From NCBI RefSeq assembly GCF_049065735.1, contig NZ_JBAKHD010000010.1, forward strand, positions 30,829 through 94,828: DNA of 64,000 bases. Reading direction: 5' to 3'. Position 1 is the first letter of the stretch; each line of letters begins with the position of its first letter. A model generated the notes under the pieces. It made no database searches, was not told where the DNA came from, and saw nothing but the letters and a program-made list of their open reading frames with translations. Shown piece by piece: positions 54,921 to 64,000 of the stretch. This DNA is from Paramesorhizobium sp049065735. GTDB lineage: Bacteria > Pseudomonadota > Alphaproteobacteria > Rhizobiales > Rhizobiaceae. The translations under genes and the position numbers were made by a program.

Positions 54921-57900
54921 ATGTTTCACTTTGCCCTGCTGCCGACGATGGTGCGCCGTTTCAAGCCCGCCATTGCAAAGCAAGCCTTCATGCCTGCCAT
55001 GGCGATGCTGGCTGCTTTCGTCTCCGTGAGCGATGTGAATGCTGCGGAAGCTCCGGCGCAGGCATGGCCGTCGAGCATCGCGGGCGTCGGCTCCACAGTC
55101 GGCTCCACCCGCACTTTTACGTGGGGCAGTAGTCCTTACGGCGACCCGGGCGTCAGCGCCGTCCAGACCATCACATCGGTTTCCGGTACGGCTCAGTCCA
55201 CTAATTGTCCGTTCATGGGCGGCGCGGCGGTCGCGTCGAATTTGAATGCCTATGATAACGTCGTCACATATTTCGAACCGGATTTCACCGCCGCCGGGCT
55301 GATGGCGAATGGCTGTGTGGTGGGCGGCAACGGCTTCGTTTCAAATCTCGTCTTCAACAAGCCGCTGATCGCACCGATCTTTCATGCCTATAATCTCGAT
55401 GCCTCGCGGATGGTGGTCACCGGCACCACCACATCAGGCGCGGCGGTCGGCCTCCAGACAATCGTCAAGAATGCCTACATGGATGTCTCCGGATCGACGT
55501 TGAACAACGTCCTCCAGACTTCGACCGTCAATGGCTGCGGCGCGAGTGCGACAGACACGATCCATGGCGCTTGCGGCTCGTTCCGCCTGACCCCGGCTTC
55601 GGGCCTGGTCAAGTCGCTGACGATGAACCACAATTCCAATCCTGCTGCCGGTACGCCCGGCGCGGCGGGCACCAATGACGGCATGTCTTGGAGCATCTCC
55701 TTCCCGACCGCGCCGCTGACCAAGCAGTTCAGCCCGGCCACCATCGTTGCGGGCCAGACGAGCCAGCTCACCTTTTCGATCACCAATCCCAACCAGTCGA
55801 CATCGGTCACGCTGACGCCGCTCGATTTCACCGACAATCTGCCTGCGGGCATGACGGTTGCCTCGGATGCTTTCACGACCAATGGCGCCTGCGGAAGCCT
55901 CTCGGTCACTGATGGCGCGGGCGGGGCGCTGGCGGAAGGCGCGACCGCGATACGCGCGTCCAATATCAGCGTCGTGTCAGGGGCCACCTGCACGATCACC
56001 GTCCCGGTCAAGGCCGATGCGGCAGGCAGCTATACCAACGACGCCAGCAACATGTCGTCCAGCGTCGGCAATCTGGTGCCGGGCGGCAGCGCCACGCTGA
56101 CGGTGACCGAGACGAAGGCCGATCTGTCCATCACCAAGGACGATGGCGTTACGACCTATACGCCGGGTCTCGATGCAAGCTACACCATCGTCGTCAGCAA
56201 TAACGGGCCGGAAGATGTCATCGGCGCGAAGGTCAACGATCCCTTGCCTGCGGGCTTTACGGGCATGTGGACCTGCGGAAATGCCACTGGCGGCGCGGTC
56301 TGCGGCGCGGCGAGTGGTAATGGTTCGCTCGACACCACGGCGGATCTGCCGGCAGGCAGCTCCGTCACTTATGCGTTCAGCATGGGCATACCGGCGAGCT
56401 ATAGCGGCGCGCTGACCAACACCGCCACGGTGACGCCACCGGAGGGCGTTACCGACACTGATACCACCAACAACACCGCCAGCGATACGGACACGGTCGC
56501 GCCCCCGCCGGTTTCGGGCGCGTGCTCTCCGCGACAGGTGGTGCAAGGCGCGACTTTCTCCTTTGCCCCGATGGGCGTCACGGGCACGGTGACAAAATCC
56601 GCCCCCAATGGTTTTCAGGATGCCGATGGCATACCCTGGGCCACGAAGGGTGGAGATTACACGCTGACCTGGACGTTCGCCCAGCCTGTTCCGGCGAACT
56701 GGATACGGCTCTGGGTCTATGACTATTATGCGGAGCAGTACAAGACCACCCCGGCCTCCGCGCGGATCACACTCGGGTCTGGCGGCACCGCTACGGTAGC
56801 CGACTTCGTTCGCACGAGCGGCGAGCTTGCCTATAGCGGCGGTGTGCTGACCTATGTCCGGACCGGGCCGGACCGTCAGGGCGCATTTCTTCAGGGTAAT
56901 TCCGAGCGGACGGTCAAATCCATCACCCTGACCTCGAGCAATGTATCGCTCAGCGATTACATCGGTCACCACCTCTACACCCGCCCTGCTTGCCTCACCA
57001 TGGAGAAGGTGAGCCAGAACGGCACGGGCAGCTTCAGTTTCAACATGAGCAATGTGGTGCAGGCGAACGGCGCGGCGGTGCCCTCGACCACGCTGACCAC
57101 CACGGCTCCCGGCACTGCCGTTGCGTCACCCGCCTATAGTGCGCACCCCGGCACCGCCATGGTGCTGAGCGAGACCGTTCCTGCCGGCTGGAGCCTTGGC
57201 TCGGTGGTCTGTACCGACCGGAACGCGGGCGGGACGGGCAATCCGACCGTCATCGGCAGTTTCGCGTCGCCGACGCTTACCGTTCCGGCTGCGAATGTGC
57301 GGCCGCAGGCGGATATTCTCTGCCGCTTCACCAACACGTCAGCGACCGACCTCGCCATCACCAAGGATGACGGCGCGGCGGAATATGGGCCGGGCACTGA
57401 CGTCACCTACAATATAACAGTCACCAATAACGGACCGAGCGCCGTCACCGATGCCGTCGTCAGCGACCCGCTTCCCGCGGGCATCACCACGGCCAGCTGG
57501 ACCTGCGGCAACGCCACCGGCGGGGCGGTTTGCGGCGCGCCCAGCGGCACAGGCGCCATGTCGACCACGGCGGACCTGCCCGTGGGCGCATCGCTGACCT
57601 ACCAGATGACGATGAGCGTGCCGGCGGATTTCACCGGCGATCTCGTCAATACGGCCACCGTCACGCCGCCCGCCGCGCTGATGGATTCCGACCCCTCCAA
57701 CAACAGCGCCACCGATACCAATAAGCCCGGCGAGGCTAAGGTGCGCGTCAAGAAGGAGCTGGTTGGCGAGAGCGTCACCACCAACAATATCGCCGAGCCG
57801 GGCGAGGTGCTCACCTATAAGGTGACGATCACCCATGAGAGCGGCATCGCCTTCAAGGATTTCGATTTCATCGAAAACATCCCGAACGGCGCGACCATGA

Positions 57901-60900
57901 CCCGCGTCTCGGGCGCCGATGGCTTCACCGACCCGGTGGCGGGCGCGTCCACGGTGCAATTGCGCGTGCCGGAAGTGCCTGTCGGCGGCACGGCGGAAGT
58001 GGAGATCGATCTGACGGTCGCCGCGCCCATCCCGCTCGGCGTGTCCAACATACGCAACCAGATCAGCGGCGGCGATGTGCCGACGGATTGCGCGGAATGC
58101 TCGGTATCGACGCCGGTGCCTCCCTATACGCCGGTTTCGCCTCCCACCATCTCCTGCTCGACCGAAGGCGCCTATTTCAACACTGCCTATAATGGCGCGG
58201 GCGGCATGAAGGCGAGCGGCACGGACGACTATTGGGAAGTGGCGCTGACGCGTACGGCTGTGACCGGCGCTCCGCCCGCCGGCCTCACCTGGGGCCGCGC
58301 CACGGTCGCGTCCACCACGCCGGCCAATTACATCAAGTCGCCTTTCGGCAATGCGAACTGGATTTCGCACGCCGCAAACACTCTGCACGTACCCAACAAC
58401 GTCAATTACGACATCTTCTATCGCTTCCGTTTCAATCTCGATTCCGCGGTCGATCCGAAGAGTCTCGACCTCAAGATGAACTATTATGCTGACAATGCCG
58501 TCTACCAGGTCTGGGTAAATGGCGTCGCGCAGAACATCCGGTCGAATTTCGGAGCGTCGGACCCGTATTTCTACGCAGGCTTCGCCGCCAACGGTGTCGC
58601 CGCCGGTTCGATGAACCGCAATTGGAAGACCGGGGCGAACGAGATCATCGTCCATGTGAAGTCGGGTCCGGGCGCTCAGGCGTTCATGGGCCAGATCAGC
58701 GCGGGCGCGATCTGCCAGCCGAAGATCACGCTGCGCAAGGAGGTGATCAATGACGGGGAAGGCACTGCCACACCGGCAAACTTCACCCTGAGCGCAACGG
58801 GCAAATCGCCGCTCACAAATGCCATACAGGGCGTGGTGGGCGATACCGCCATTACCAATGCACCCGTTCCCGCGGGCACCTACACGCTCGCCGAAGTGAA
58901 CCAGCCCGGCTATGTCGCGAGCGCCTATAGCTGCGCGGTCGATGGCGGTGCGTCCACGGTTCTCACGAATAACGAGCTGACGCTCGCAAACGGGCAGAAC
59001 GCGATCTGTACCATCGTCAATGACGACCAGAACCCGTCGCTGACGCTCGATAAGACCGGCGCGTTCAAGAACGACCGCGACGGCGACGGCTTCGTCGATG
59101 CCGGTGACACCATCACCTACAGCTTCCTCGTCAAGAACACCGGCAATGTGCCGCTGACCGAGGTGACGGTGAAGGACGATCTCCTCACCCGCGCTGGCGT
59201 GACGGTGACGCCGGGGCCGCAGACGCTGCAGCCCGGTGCCGAGGTGACCTTCACTGCCACCTATACGGCCGTTCAGGACGACATCGAGGCAGGCCAGGTC
59301 ACCAACGTTGCGACGGCCACCGGCAAGCCGCCCGTGGGCGACCCGATCGAGAGCGAGCCCGACACGGTCGTGATGCCTCCCGACAGCCAGCCGGTCGTCA
59401 GGGTCAAGAAAGAGCTCATCAACGAAAGCATCAATGCCAACAATGTGGCCGAGGCGGGTGAAGTCCTCACCTACCGGGTGACGCTCACCCATGAGAGCGG
59501 CGCCAGCTTCAAGGATTTCGATTTCATCGAAAACATCCCGAACGGCGCGACCATGACCCGCGTCTCGGGCGCTGATGGATTCACCGCTCCGGTGGCGGGT
59601 GCGTCCACGGTGCAATTGCGCGTGCCGGAAGTGCCTGCGGGCGGAACGGTCGAGGTCGAGATCGACCTGACGATGGCTGCGCCCATCCCGCTCGGCATCT
59701 CGCAGATCCGCAACCTCGTCAGCGGCGGCGACGTGCCGGCGGATTGCACGGAATGCTCGGTGGAAACGCCGACGCCGCCCTATACGCCGCAATTCCCGGA
59801 GACGATCTCCTGTACGACGCCGGGCGCGTTCTTCAACACCGCCTATAATGGCGCGGGCGGCACCAAGCCGAGCGGCTTCGATACCTACTGGCAGGTTGCC
59901 TCCAACACGACCGGGACGCTGCCCCCTGTTTCCGCTTACTCCGGTGCAACCATCGTCGATAACCCGAACTCGGGATGGGCGACCTCGCCTTACGCCAACG
60001 CGCGCTGGATTGCGCGCAGCGCCAACGGCACTCCCAACGGACCATACGACGCCTATTACCGCTATGTGTTCAATCTGGATTCGGCTGTCGATCCGGCATC
60101 GCTCAGCCTGAAGATGAACTATTACGCCGACGACAACGTCGTTCAGGTCTATGTGAACGGCGCTGCGCAGGGCATCTCCGCAACCTCGGCCTATGCCACC
60201 GGCAGGGGCGCGTCCGGCACGCTCAACAGGAACTTCAAGACCGGCCTCAACGAGATCATCGTCCACACGCGGAATACCGGCGGCGTGGGCGGCTTCATGG
60301 CGCAGATCGATGCCGGCAATATCTGCCAGCCGAAGATCACGCTGCGCAAGGAAGTGATCAACGACCAGAAGGGCACCGCTGTCCCCACCGACTTCACCCT
60401 GCGCGCGACGGGCAAGTCGCCGCTGACGACCGTCATCCAGGGCAAGATGGGCGAGCCGGCGGTCACCAACGCCTCGGTTCCCTCGGGTACCTTCGTCCTG
60501 GGTGAGGACAACCAGCCGGGCTATCTCGCCAGCACCTATAGCTGCGCCATCGATGGCGGCGCGGAGACGATCCTCACCAATAGCGAGTTGACGCTGGTGA
60601 ACGGGCAGAATGCGATCTGCACGATCATCAATAACGACCAGGCGCCCGAGCTGAAGCTCGAAAAGACCGGCAAGCTCAACGACCTCAACGGCAATAACCT
60701 CATCGATCTCGGCGAGACGATCACCTATACGTTCGTCGTCGAGAATGTGGGCGACGTGCCGCTGACCGACGTCACCGTCAATGACGACCTCTTGCAGAAG
60801 AACGGCATCACGGTCACGCCGGGCCCGCAGACGCTCGAGCCCGGCGGGAAGGCGACCTTTACGGCCACCTACACGCCCACGCAGGACGATGTCGATGCCG

Positions 60901-63900
60901 GCAATGTCGTGAACGTGGCGACCGCCACCGGCACGCCGCCCGTTGGCGATCCCGTTGACAGCAACGAGGACACGGCCACCATTCCGCCCGACCGGACGCC
61001 GGGCCTGACCATCGACAAGAAGGGCACGCTCAACGACAAGGACGGCGACGGCCTTATCGATCTCGGCGAGACGATCTCGTACACCTTCCTCGTTACCAAT
61101 ACCGGCACGGTCACGCTGACCGATGTCACGGTCAACGACCCGTTGGTCGAGGTCGAGGAAGATCCGGTGACGCTTGCGCCGAAGGGCACGTTCACCTTCC
61201 ACGGCACTTACACGCCGACGCAGGAGGACATCAACACCGGCAATGTCGTGAACACGGCCCATGCCACGGGCACCCCGCCATCAGGCACGCCCATCGACAG
61301 CGAGCCCGACACGGAAACCGTGCCGCCCGACCAGACGCCGCGCCTGATCATCGACAAGGTGGGCTCGCTCAACGACACGGATGGCGACAATGTCATCGAT
61401 CCCGGTGAGACGGTGAACTACACCTTCACCGTCACCAATACCGGCACCGTGACGATGTCTGATGTCACCGTCGACGATCCGAAGCTGACGGCGGCGGGCT
61501 TGGCGGTGGTCGAGACCCCGCAGACGCTGGCGCCCGGCCAAAGTTTCACCTTCCATCTCTCCGGCAGCTATCAGCCGGAGCAGGCGGAAATCGACGCCAA
61601 CCTCGTGATCAACACTGCGACGGCGACAGGCAACACGCCATCGGGCACGCCCTATCGCAGCGATCCGGATTCGGAGCGGGTGCCGCCCGACCAGACGCCG
61701 GGCCTCTCCATAGACAAGATCGGCAAGCTCAACGATCTCGACGGCGACAACAGGATCGATCTGGGCGAGACGATCAGCTACAGCTTCATCGTGCGCAACA
61801 CCGGCGCGGTGACGCTCACCGACGTCACCGTCGAGGACACGCTGCTGGCCGACCGCGGCATCAGCATCGATCCCGGCCCGCAGACGCTGGCGCCCGGCGG
61901 CGTGGTGACCTTCACCGCCACCTACACGCCCACGCAGACCGACATCGACGCGGGCAATGTCGTGAACACGGCGAAAGCCATCGGCAAGACGCCATCGGGC
62001 ACGCCGGTGGAAAGCGATCCCGACAGCGAGACCGTGCCGCCGCAGCAGACACCCGGCCTCACCATCGACAAGGTGGGCACGCTCAACGACACGGATAATG
62101 ACGGCAAGGTCGGCCCCGGCGAGACGGTGGATTACACCTTCACGGTGACGAACACCGGTACGGTGACGATGAATAATGTCACCGTCGACGATCCGAAGCT
62201 GGCGGCGGCGGGCTTGAGCGTTGTCGAGACTCCGCAGACGCTGGCGCCCGGCCAGAGCTTCACCTTCCACCTCTCCGGCAGCTACCGGCCTGAGCAGGCG
62301 GAAATCGACGCGAACCAGGTCGTCAACACGGCCACGGCCACGGGCACGACGCCGCAGGGCAGCCCCTTCCGCAGCGATCCGGATACGGAAACCGTTCCGC
62401 CCGCGCAAAATGCCGGGCTGCTCATCGACAAGATCGGCAAGCTCAACGATCTCGACGGCGACAACAAGATCGATCCGGGCGAGACGGTCAGCTATTCCTT
62501 CCGCGTCACCAATATCGGCGCCGTGACGCTCAACAACGTCATGGTCGACGATCCGAAGCTGACGGCGGCGGGCGTGACTATCGTGCAAGGCCCGCAAACG
62601 CTGGCGCCCGGCGCGAGCTTCGTCTTCACGGCGACGGATTACAGGCCCGTACAGGCCGAAATCGACGCCGGCGAAGTCAGGAACACCGCCACCGCCAAGG
62701 GCGTGACGCCGTCAGCTGATCCGGTCGAGAGCAACCCCGACGAGGAAACGGTGCCGCCCGACCAGAGCGCCGCACTGACCATCGACAAGGACGGCCTGCT
62801 CAACGACAAGGACGGCGACAACAAGATCGATCCGGACGAGACGATCACCTACACCTTCACCGTGCGCAACACCGGCAATGTCACGCTGGTCGGCGTCACC
62901 GTAAAGGACGACCTGCTGGCCGCGCGCGGCATCTCCGTAACGCCGGGTCCGCAGACGCTCGCGCCCGGCGGACAGGCGGTCTTCACCGCCGTCTATACGC
63001 CTACGCAGGCCGACATTGACGGCAACATGGTCAAGAACACGGCCACCGCCACGGGTTCTGACCCCGACGGGAACCTCGTCGAAAGCCCCGAAGACACCAG
63101 CCAGGTGCCGCCTGACCGCACGCCCGGCATCACCATCGACAAGACCGGCACGCTCCAGGACAAGGACGGCGATGGCCTCATCGATGAGGGCGAGGACATC
63201 ACCTATACGTTCCTCGTCAAGAACACCGGCAATGTCACGCTAACCGGTGTGACCGTGGACGATCCACTCGTGAAGGTGGTCGAAGACCCGCAGACGCTTC
63301 TGCCCGGCGGTACGTTCACCTTCCATGGCTCGTATACGCCCGTCCAGGCGGATATCGACGCAGGCAATGTCAAGAACACCGCCCATGCCATCGGCACGGT
63401 TCCGTCAGGCGATACGGTGCGGAGCGAGCCCGATTCCTACACGGTGCCGCCCGACCAGGCGCCGGGGCTCGTTCTCGAGAAGCAGGGCACGCTCAACGAC
63501 AGCAACGGCAACCAGCTCCTCGATCTCGGCGAGACGATCTCCTACACCTTCACCGTCACCAATACGGGCAAGGTCACGCTCTCGAACGTCACGATCGACG
63601 ATCCGCTAGTGGCGGTCGTGGAAGGCCCGCAAGTGCTGGGACCGCGCGGAACCTTCGTGTTCCACGGCACCTACACGCCAGACCAGGCCGACATCGACGC
63701 CGGCAAGGTGCTCAACACGGCGGTCGCCAAGGGCGTCACGCCTGACAACACGCCCGTCGAAAGCGAGCCCGATTCCTATGAGGTCATTGCCGAGATCACG
63801 CCCGGACTGACCATCGACAAGACCGGCACGCTCAACGACCTCGACGGGGATAACCGCATCGATCTGGGCGAGACGATCAGCTATTCCTTCGTGGTGAAGA

Positions 63901-64000
63901 ACACCGGTGCCGTGACGCTCAGCAATGTCACGGTGGAGGACACGCTGCTCGCCGACCGCGGCATCGCGGTGACGCCGGGGCCGCAGACCATCGCGCCGGG
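54921..64000 (+). CDS. giant exported DUF11-repeat surface protein, incomplete at the right edge
   Basis: One frame stays open from the ATG at 54921 (GAGGGG 7 bases upstream) to the window end, at least 3026 residues. An N-terminal signal region of about 43 residues (ending VSVSDVNAAEA) precedes a beta-rich domain of about 250 residues. DUF11-like modules follow (ITKDDGV.TYTPG..ASYTIVVSNNGP), then two copies of a 1.25-1.3 kb composite block. At least nine tandem modules of 113-120 residues start at 61004, 61344, 61704, 62058, 62418, 62775, 63128, 63467 and 63806. Modules pair an EF-hand-like loop (LNDxDGDxxIDxGE) with Y(T/S)F.V.NTG. It is probably a cell-surface adhesin or fibre; the export route and C-terminus are not visible. 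Confidence 0.82.
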   Translation, partial: MFHFALLPTMVRRFKPAIAKQAFMPAMAMLAAFVSVSDVNAAEAPAQAWPSSIAGVGSTVGSTRTFTWGSSPYGDPGVSAVQTITSVSGTAQSTNCPFMGGAAVASNLNAYDNVVTYFEPDFTAAGLMANGCVVGGNGFVSNLVFNKPLIAPIFHAYNLDASRMVVTGTTTSGAAVGLQTIVKNAYMDVSGSTLNNVLQTSTVNGCGASATDTIHGACGSFRLTPASGLVKSLTMNHNSNPAAGTPGAAGTNDGMSWSISFPTAPLTKQFSPATIVAGQTSQLTFSITNPNQSTSVTLTPLDFTDNLPAGMTVASDAFTTNGACGSLSVTDGAGGALAEGATAIRASNISVVSGATCTITVPVKADAAGSYTNDASNMSSSVGNLVPGGSATLTVTETKADLSITKDDGVTTYTPGLDASYTIVVSNNGPEDVIGAKVNDPLPAGFTGMWTCGNATGGAVCGAASGNGSLDTTADLPAGSSVTYAFSMGIPASYSGALTNTATVTPPEGVTDTDTTNNTASDTDTVAPPPVSGACSPRQVVQGATFSFAPMGVTGTVTKSAPNGFQDADGIPWATKGGDYTLTWTFAQPVPANWIRLWVYDYYAEQYKTTPASARITLGSGGTATVADFVRTSGELAYSGGVLTYVRTGPDRQGAFLQGNSERTVKSITLTSSNVSLSDYIGHHLYTRPACLTMEKVSQNGTGSFSFNMSNVVQANGAAVPSTTLTTTAPGTAVASPAYSAHPGTAMVLSETVPAGWSLGSVVCTDRNAGGTGNPTVIGSFASPTLTVPAANVRPQADILCRFTNTSATDLAITKDDGAAEYGPGTDVTYNITVTNNGPSAVTDAVVSDPLPAGITTASWTCGNATGGAVCGAPSGTGAMSTTADLPVGASLTYQMTMSVPADFTGDLVNTATVTPPAALMDSDPSNNSATDTNKPGEAKVRVKKELVGESVTTNNIAEPGEVLTYKVTITHESGIAFKDFDFIENIPNGATMTRVSGADGFTDPVAGASTVQLRVPEVPVGGTAEVEIDLTVAAPIPLGVSNIRNQISGGDVPTDCAECSVSTPVPPYTPVSPPTISCSTEGAYFNTAYNGAGGMKASGTDDYWEVALTRTAVTGAPPAGLTWGRATVASTTPANYIKSPFGNANWISHAANTLHVPNNVNYDIFYRFRFNLDSAVDPKSLDLKMNYYADNAVYQVWVNGVAQNIRSNFGASDPYFYAGFAANGVAAGSMNRNWKTGANEIIVHVKSGPGAQAFMGQISAGAICQPKITLRKEVINDGEGTATPANFTLSATGKSPLTNAIQGVVGDTAITNAPVPAGTYTLAEVNQPGYVASAYSCAVDGGASTVLTNNELTLANGQNAICTIVNDDQNPSLTLDKTGAFKNDRDGDGFVDAGDTITYSFLVKNTGNVPLTEVTVKDDLLTRAGVTVTPGPQTLQPGAEVTFTATYTAVQDDIEAGQVTNVATATGKPPVGDPIESEPDTVVMPPDSQPVVRVKKELINESINANNVAEAGEVLTYRVTLTHESGASFKDFDFIENIPNGATMTRVSGADGFTAPVAGASTVQLRVPEVPAGGTVEVEIDLTMAAPIPLGISQIRNLVSGGDVPADCTECSVETPTPPYTPQFPETISCTTPGAFFNTAYNGAGGTKPSGFDTYWQVASNTTGTLPPVSAYSGATIVDNPNSGWATSPYANARWIARSANGTPNGPYDAYYRYVFNLDSAVDPASLSLKMNYYADDNVVQVYVNGAAQGISATSAYATGRGASGTLNRNFKTGLNEIIVHTRNTGGVGGFMAQIDAGNICQPKITLRKEVINDQKGTAVPTDFTLRATGKSPLTTVIQGKMGEPAVTNASVPSGTFVLGEDNQPGYLASTYSCAIDGGAETILTNSELTLVNGQNAICTIINNDQAPELKLEKTGKLNDLNGNNLIDLGETITYTFVVENVGDVPLTDVTVNDDLLQKNGITVTPGPQTLEPGGKATFTATYTPTQDDVDAGNVVNVATATGTPPVGDPVDSNEDTATIPPDRTPGLTIDKKGTLNDKDGDGLIDLGETISYTFLVTNTGTVTLTDVTVNDPLVEVEEDPVTLAPKGTFTFHGTYTPTQEDINTGNVVNTAHATGTPPSGTPIDSEPDTETVPPDQTPRLIIDKVGSLNDTDGDNVIDPGETVNYTFTVTNTGTVTMSDVTVDDPKLTAAGLAVVETPQTLAPGQSFTFHLSGSYQPEQAEIDANLVINTATATGNTPSGTPYRSDPDSERVPPDQTPGLSIDKIGKLNDLDGDNRIDLGETISYSFIVRNTGAVTLTDVTVEDTLLADRGISIDPGPQTLAPGGVVTFTATYTPTQTDIDAGNVVNTAKAIGKTPSGTPVESDPDSETVPPQQTPGLTIDKVGTLNDTDNDGKVGPGETVDYTFTVTNTGTVTMNNVTVDDPKLAAAGLSVVETPQTLAPGQSFTFHLSGSYRPEQAEIDANQVVNTATATGTTPQGSPFRSDPDTETVPPAQNAGLLIDKIGKLNDLDGDNKIDPGETVSYSFRVTNIGAVTLNNVMVDDPKLTAAGVTIVQGPQTLAPGASFVFTATDYRPVQAEIDAGEVRNTATAKGVTPSADPVESNPDEETVPPDQSAALTIDKDGLLNDKDGDNKIDPDETITYTFTVRNTGNVTLVGVTVKDDLLAARGISVTPGPQTLAPGGQAVFTAVYTPTQADIDGNMVKNTATATGSDPDGNLVESPEDTSQVPPDRTPGITIDKTGTLQDKDGDGLIDEGEDITYTFLVKNTGNVTLTGVTVDDPLVKVVEDPQTLLPGGTFTFHGSYTPVQADIDAGNVKNTAHAIGTVPSGDTVRSEPDSYTVPPDQAPGLVLEKQGTLNDSNGNQLLDLGETISYTFTVTNTGKVTLSNVTIDDPLVAVVEGPQVLGPRGTFVFHGTYTPDQADIDAGKVLNTAVAKGVTPDNTPVESEPDSYEVIAEITPGLTIDKTGTLNDLDGDNRIDLGETISYSFVVKNTGAVTLSNVTVEDTLLADRGIAVTPGPQTIAP
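57741..59030 (+). repeat. composite block 1 inside the giant repeat gene
   Basis: It runs from VRVKKEL through FIENIPNGATMTRVSGADGF, a FNTAYNGAGG lectin-like segment and QPKITLRKEVIND to ICTIVNDDQ. It is repeated with strong similarity at 59396-60641. Confidence 0.8.
59396..60641 (+). repeat. composite block 2 inside the giant repeat gene
   Basis: This is a second copy of block 1 with the same order of segments. The first about 120 codons are nearly identical (including TTCAAGGATTTCGATTTCAT), whereas the lectin-like middle has diverged, which suggests recombination or gene conversion of the ends. Confidence 0.8.

Noticed and set aside
57339..61262. 1307-codon open frame on the minus strand
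   Set aside because: It is antisense to the giant repeat gene. Its length arises from the high GC and repetitive codons of the plus-strand frame; the translation is Arg/Asp/His-rich repeats with no family resemblance, while the plus strand gives coherent DUF11 modules.
61281..62597. 438-codon open frame on the minus strand
   Set aside because: Same cause: a shadow of the tandem modules, with a repetitive, non-globular translation.
61004..64000. CRISPR or satellite-like array
   Set aside because: The period of 339-360 bases is a whole number of codons, the repeats are diverged at third positions and one frame is open throughout, so this is a protein repeat.

Overview
The window is high-GC (roughly 60%) alphaproteobacterial DNA. 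It most likely comes from the Hyphomicrobiales (Brucellaceae, Phyllobacteriaceae or Rhizobiaceae). The reasons are a fixL-fixJ-fixK oxygen-sensing module, many sugar, amine and peptide ABC importers packed with their own regulators, and REP-like palindromic intergenic repeats of a kind seen in that order. No rRNA, tRNA, CRISPR array or prophage was seen. Genus and species cannot be fixed from this sequence alone.

Layout. 0-3.7 kb: a ribose-type ABC importer (ATPase, permease, periplasmic protein), then a small exported DUF1344-like protein and a SorC/DeoR sugar regulator. 5.5-15.3 kb: a LacI regulator and an eight-gene operon whose sugar phosphosugar-lyase/isomerase, epimerase and kinase resemble FrlB, FrlC and FrlD, with a dedicated ABC importer and a FAD amine oxidase; this looks like catabolism of Amadori products (fructosamines). 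15.3-24.5 kb: LysR regulator, polyamine-type ABC importer, and an HcnABC/opine-oxidase-like flavoprotein set with two DAO subunits, ending in RidA. 24.6-29.3 kb: a DUF2161 protein, then a small Tat-signal protein with a LodA-like quinoprotein oxidase and its LodB flavoprotein. 29.3-29.9 kb: a guanidine-II (mini-ykkC) riboswitch in front of a PACE-family efflux gene. 29.9-37.3 kb: the conserved Avi_7169/Avi_7170/KPN_01858/TIGR04028 cluster (two carboxymuconolactone-decarboxylase-like proteins, a luciferase-like monooxygenase and a peptide-type ABC importer). 37.5-47.9 kb: mostly single genes, including a DUF475 membrane protein, YfdX, an orphan low-GC gene, DUF1345, chromate transporter, MFS exporter/AraC pair, HI0933-type flavoprotein and a secreted TIM-barrel protein. 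48.2-51.5 kb: fixL, fixJ, a FixT-like lone receiver and fixK, punctuated by two copies of a palindromic element. 51.5-54.6 kb: PQQ-type sugar dehydrogenase, small proteins and a ParDE toxin-antitoxin pair. 54.9 kb to the right edge: one giant exported repeat protein (over 3000 residues, incomplete) built of DUF11-like modules.

The main theme is nutrient scavenging: four complete ABC importers of different types, three of them tied to dedicated catabolic enzymes. The observations most worth a second look are the riboswitch-PACE pairing at 29.34-29.85 kb, the frl-like operon with its strong LacI operator, the LodA homologue that seems to lack the cofactor cysteine, and the tandemly expanded, putatively calcium-binding surface protein.
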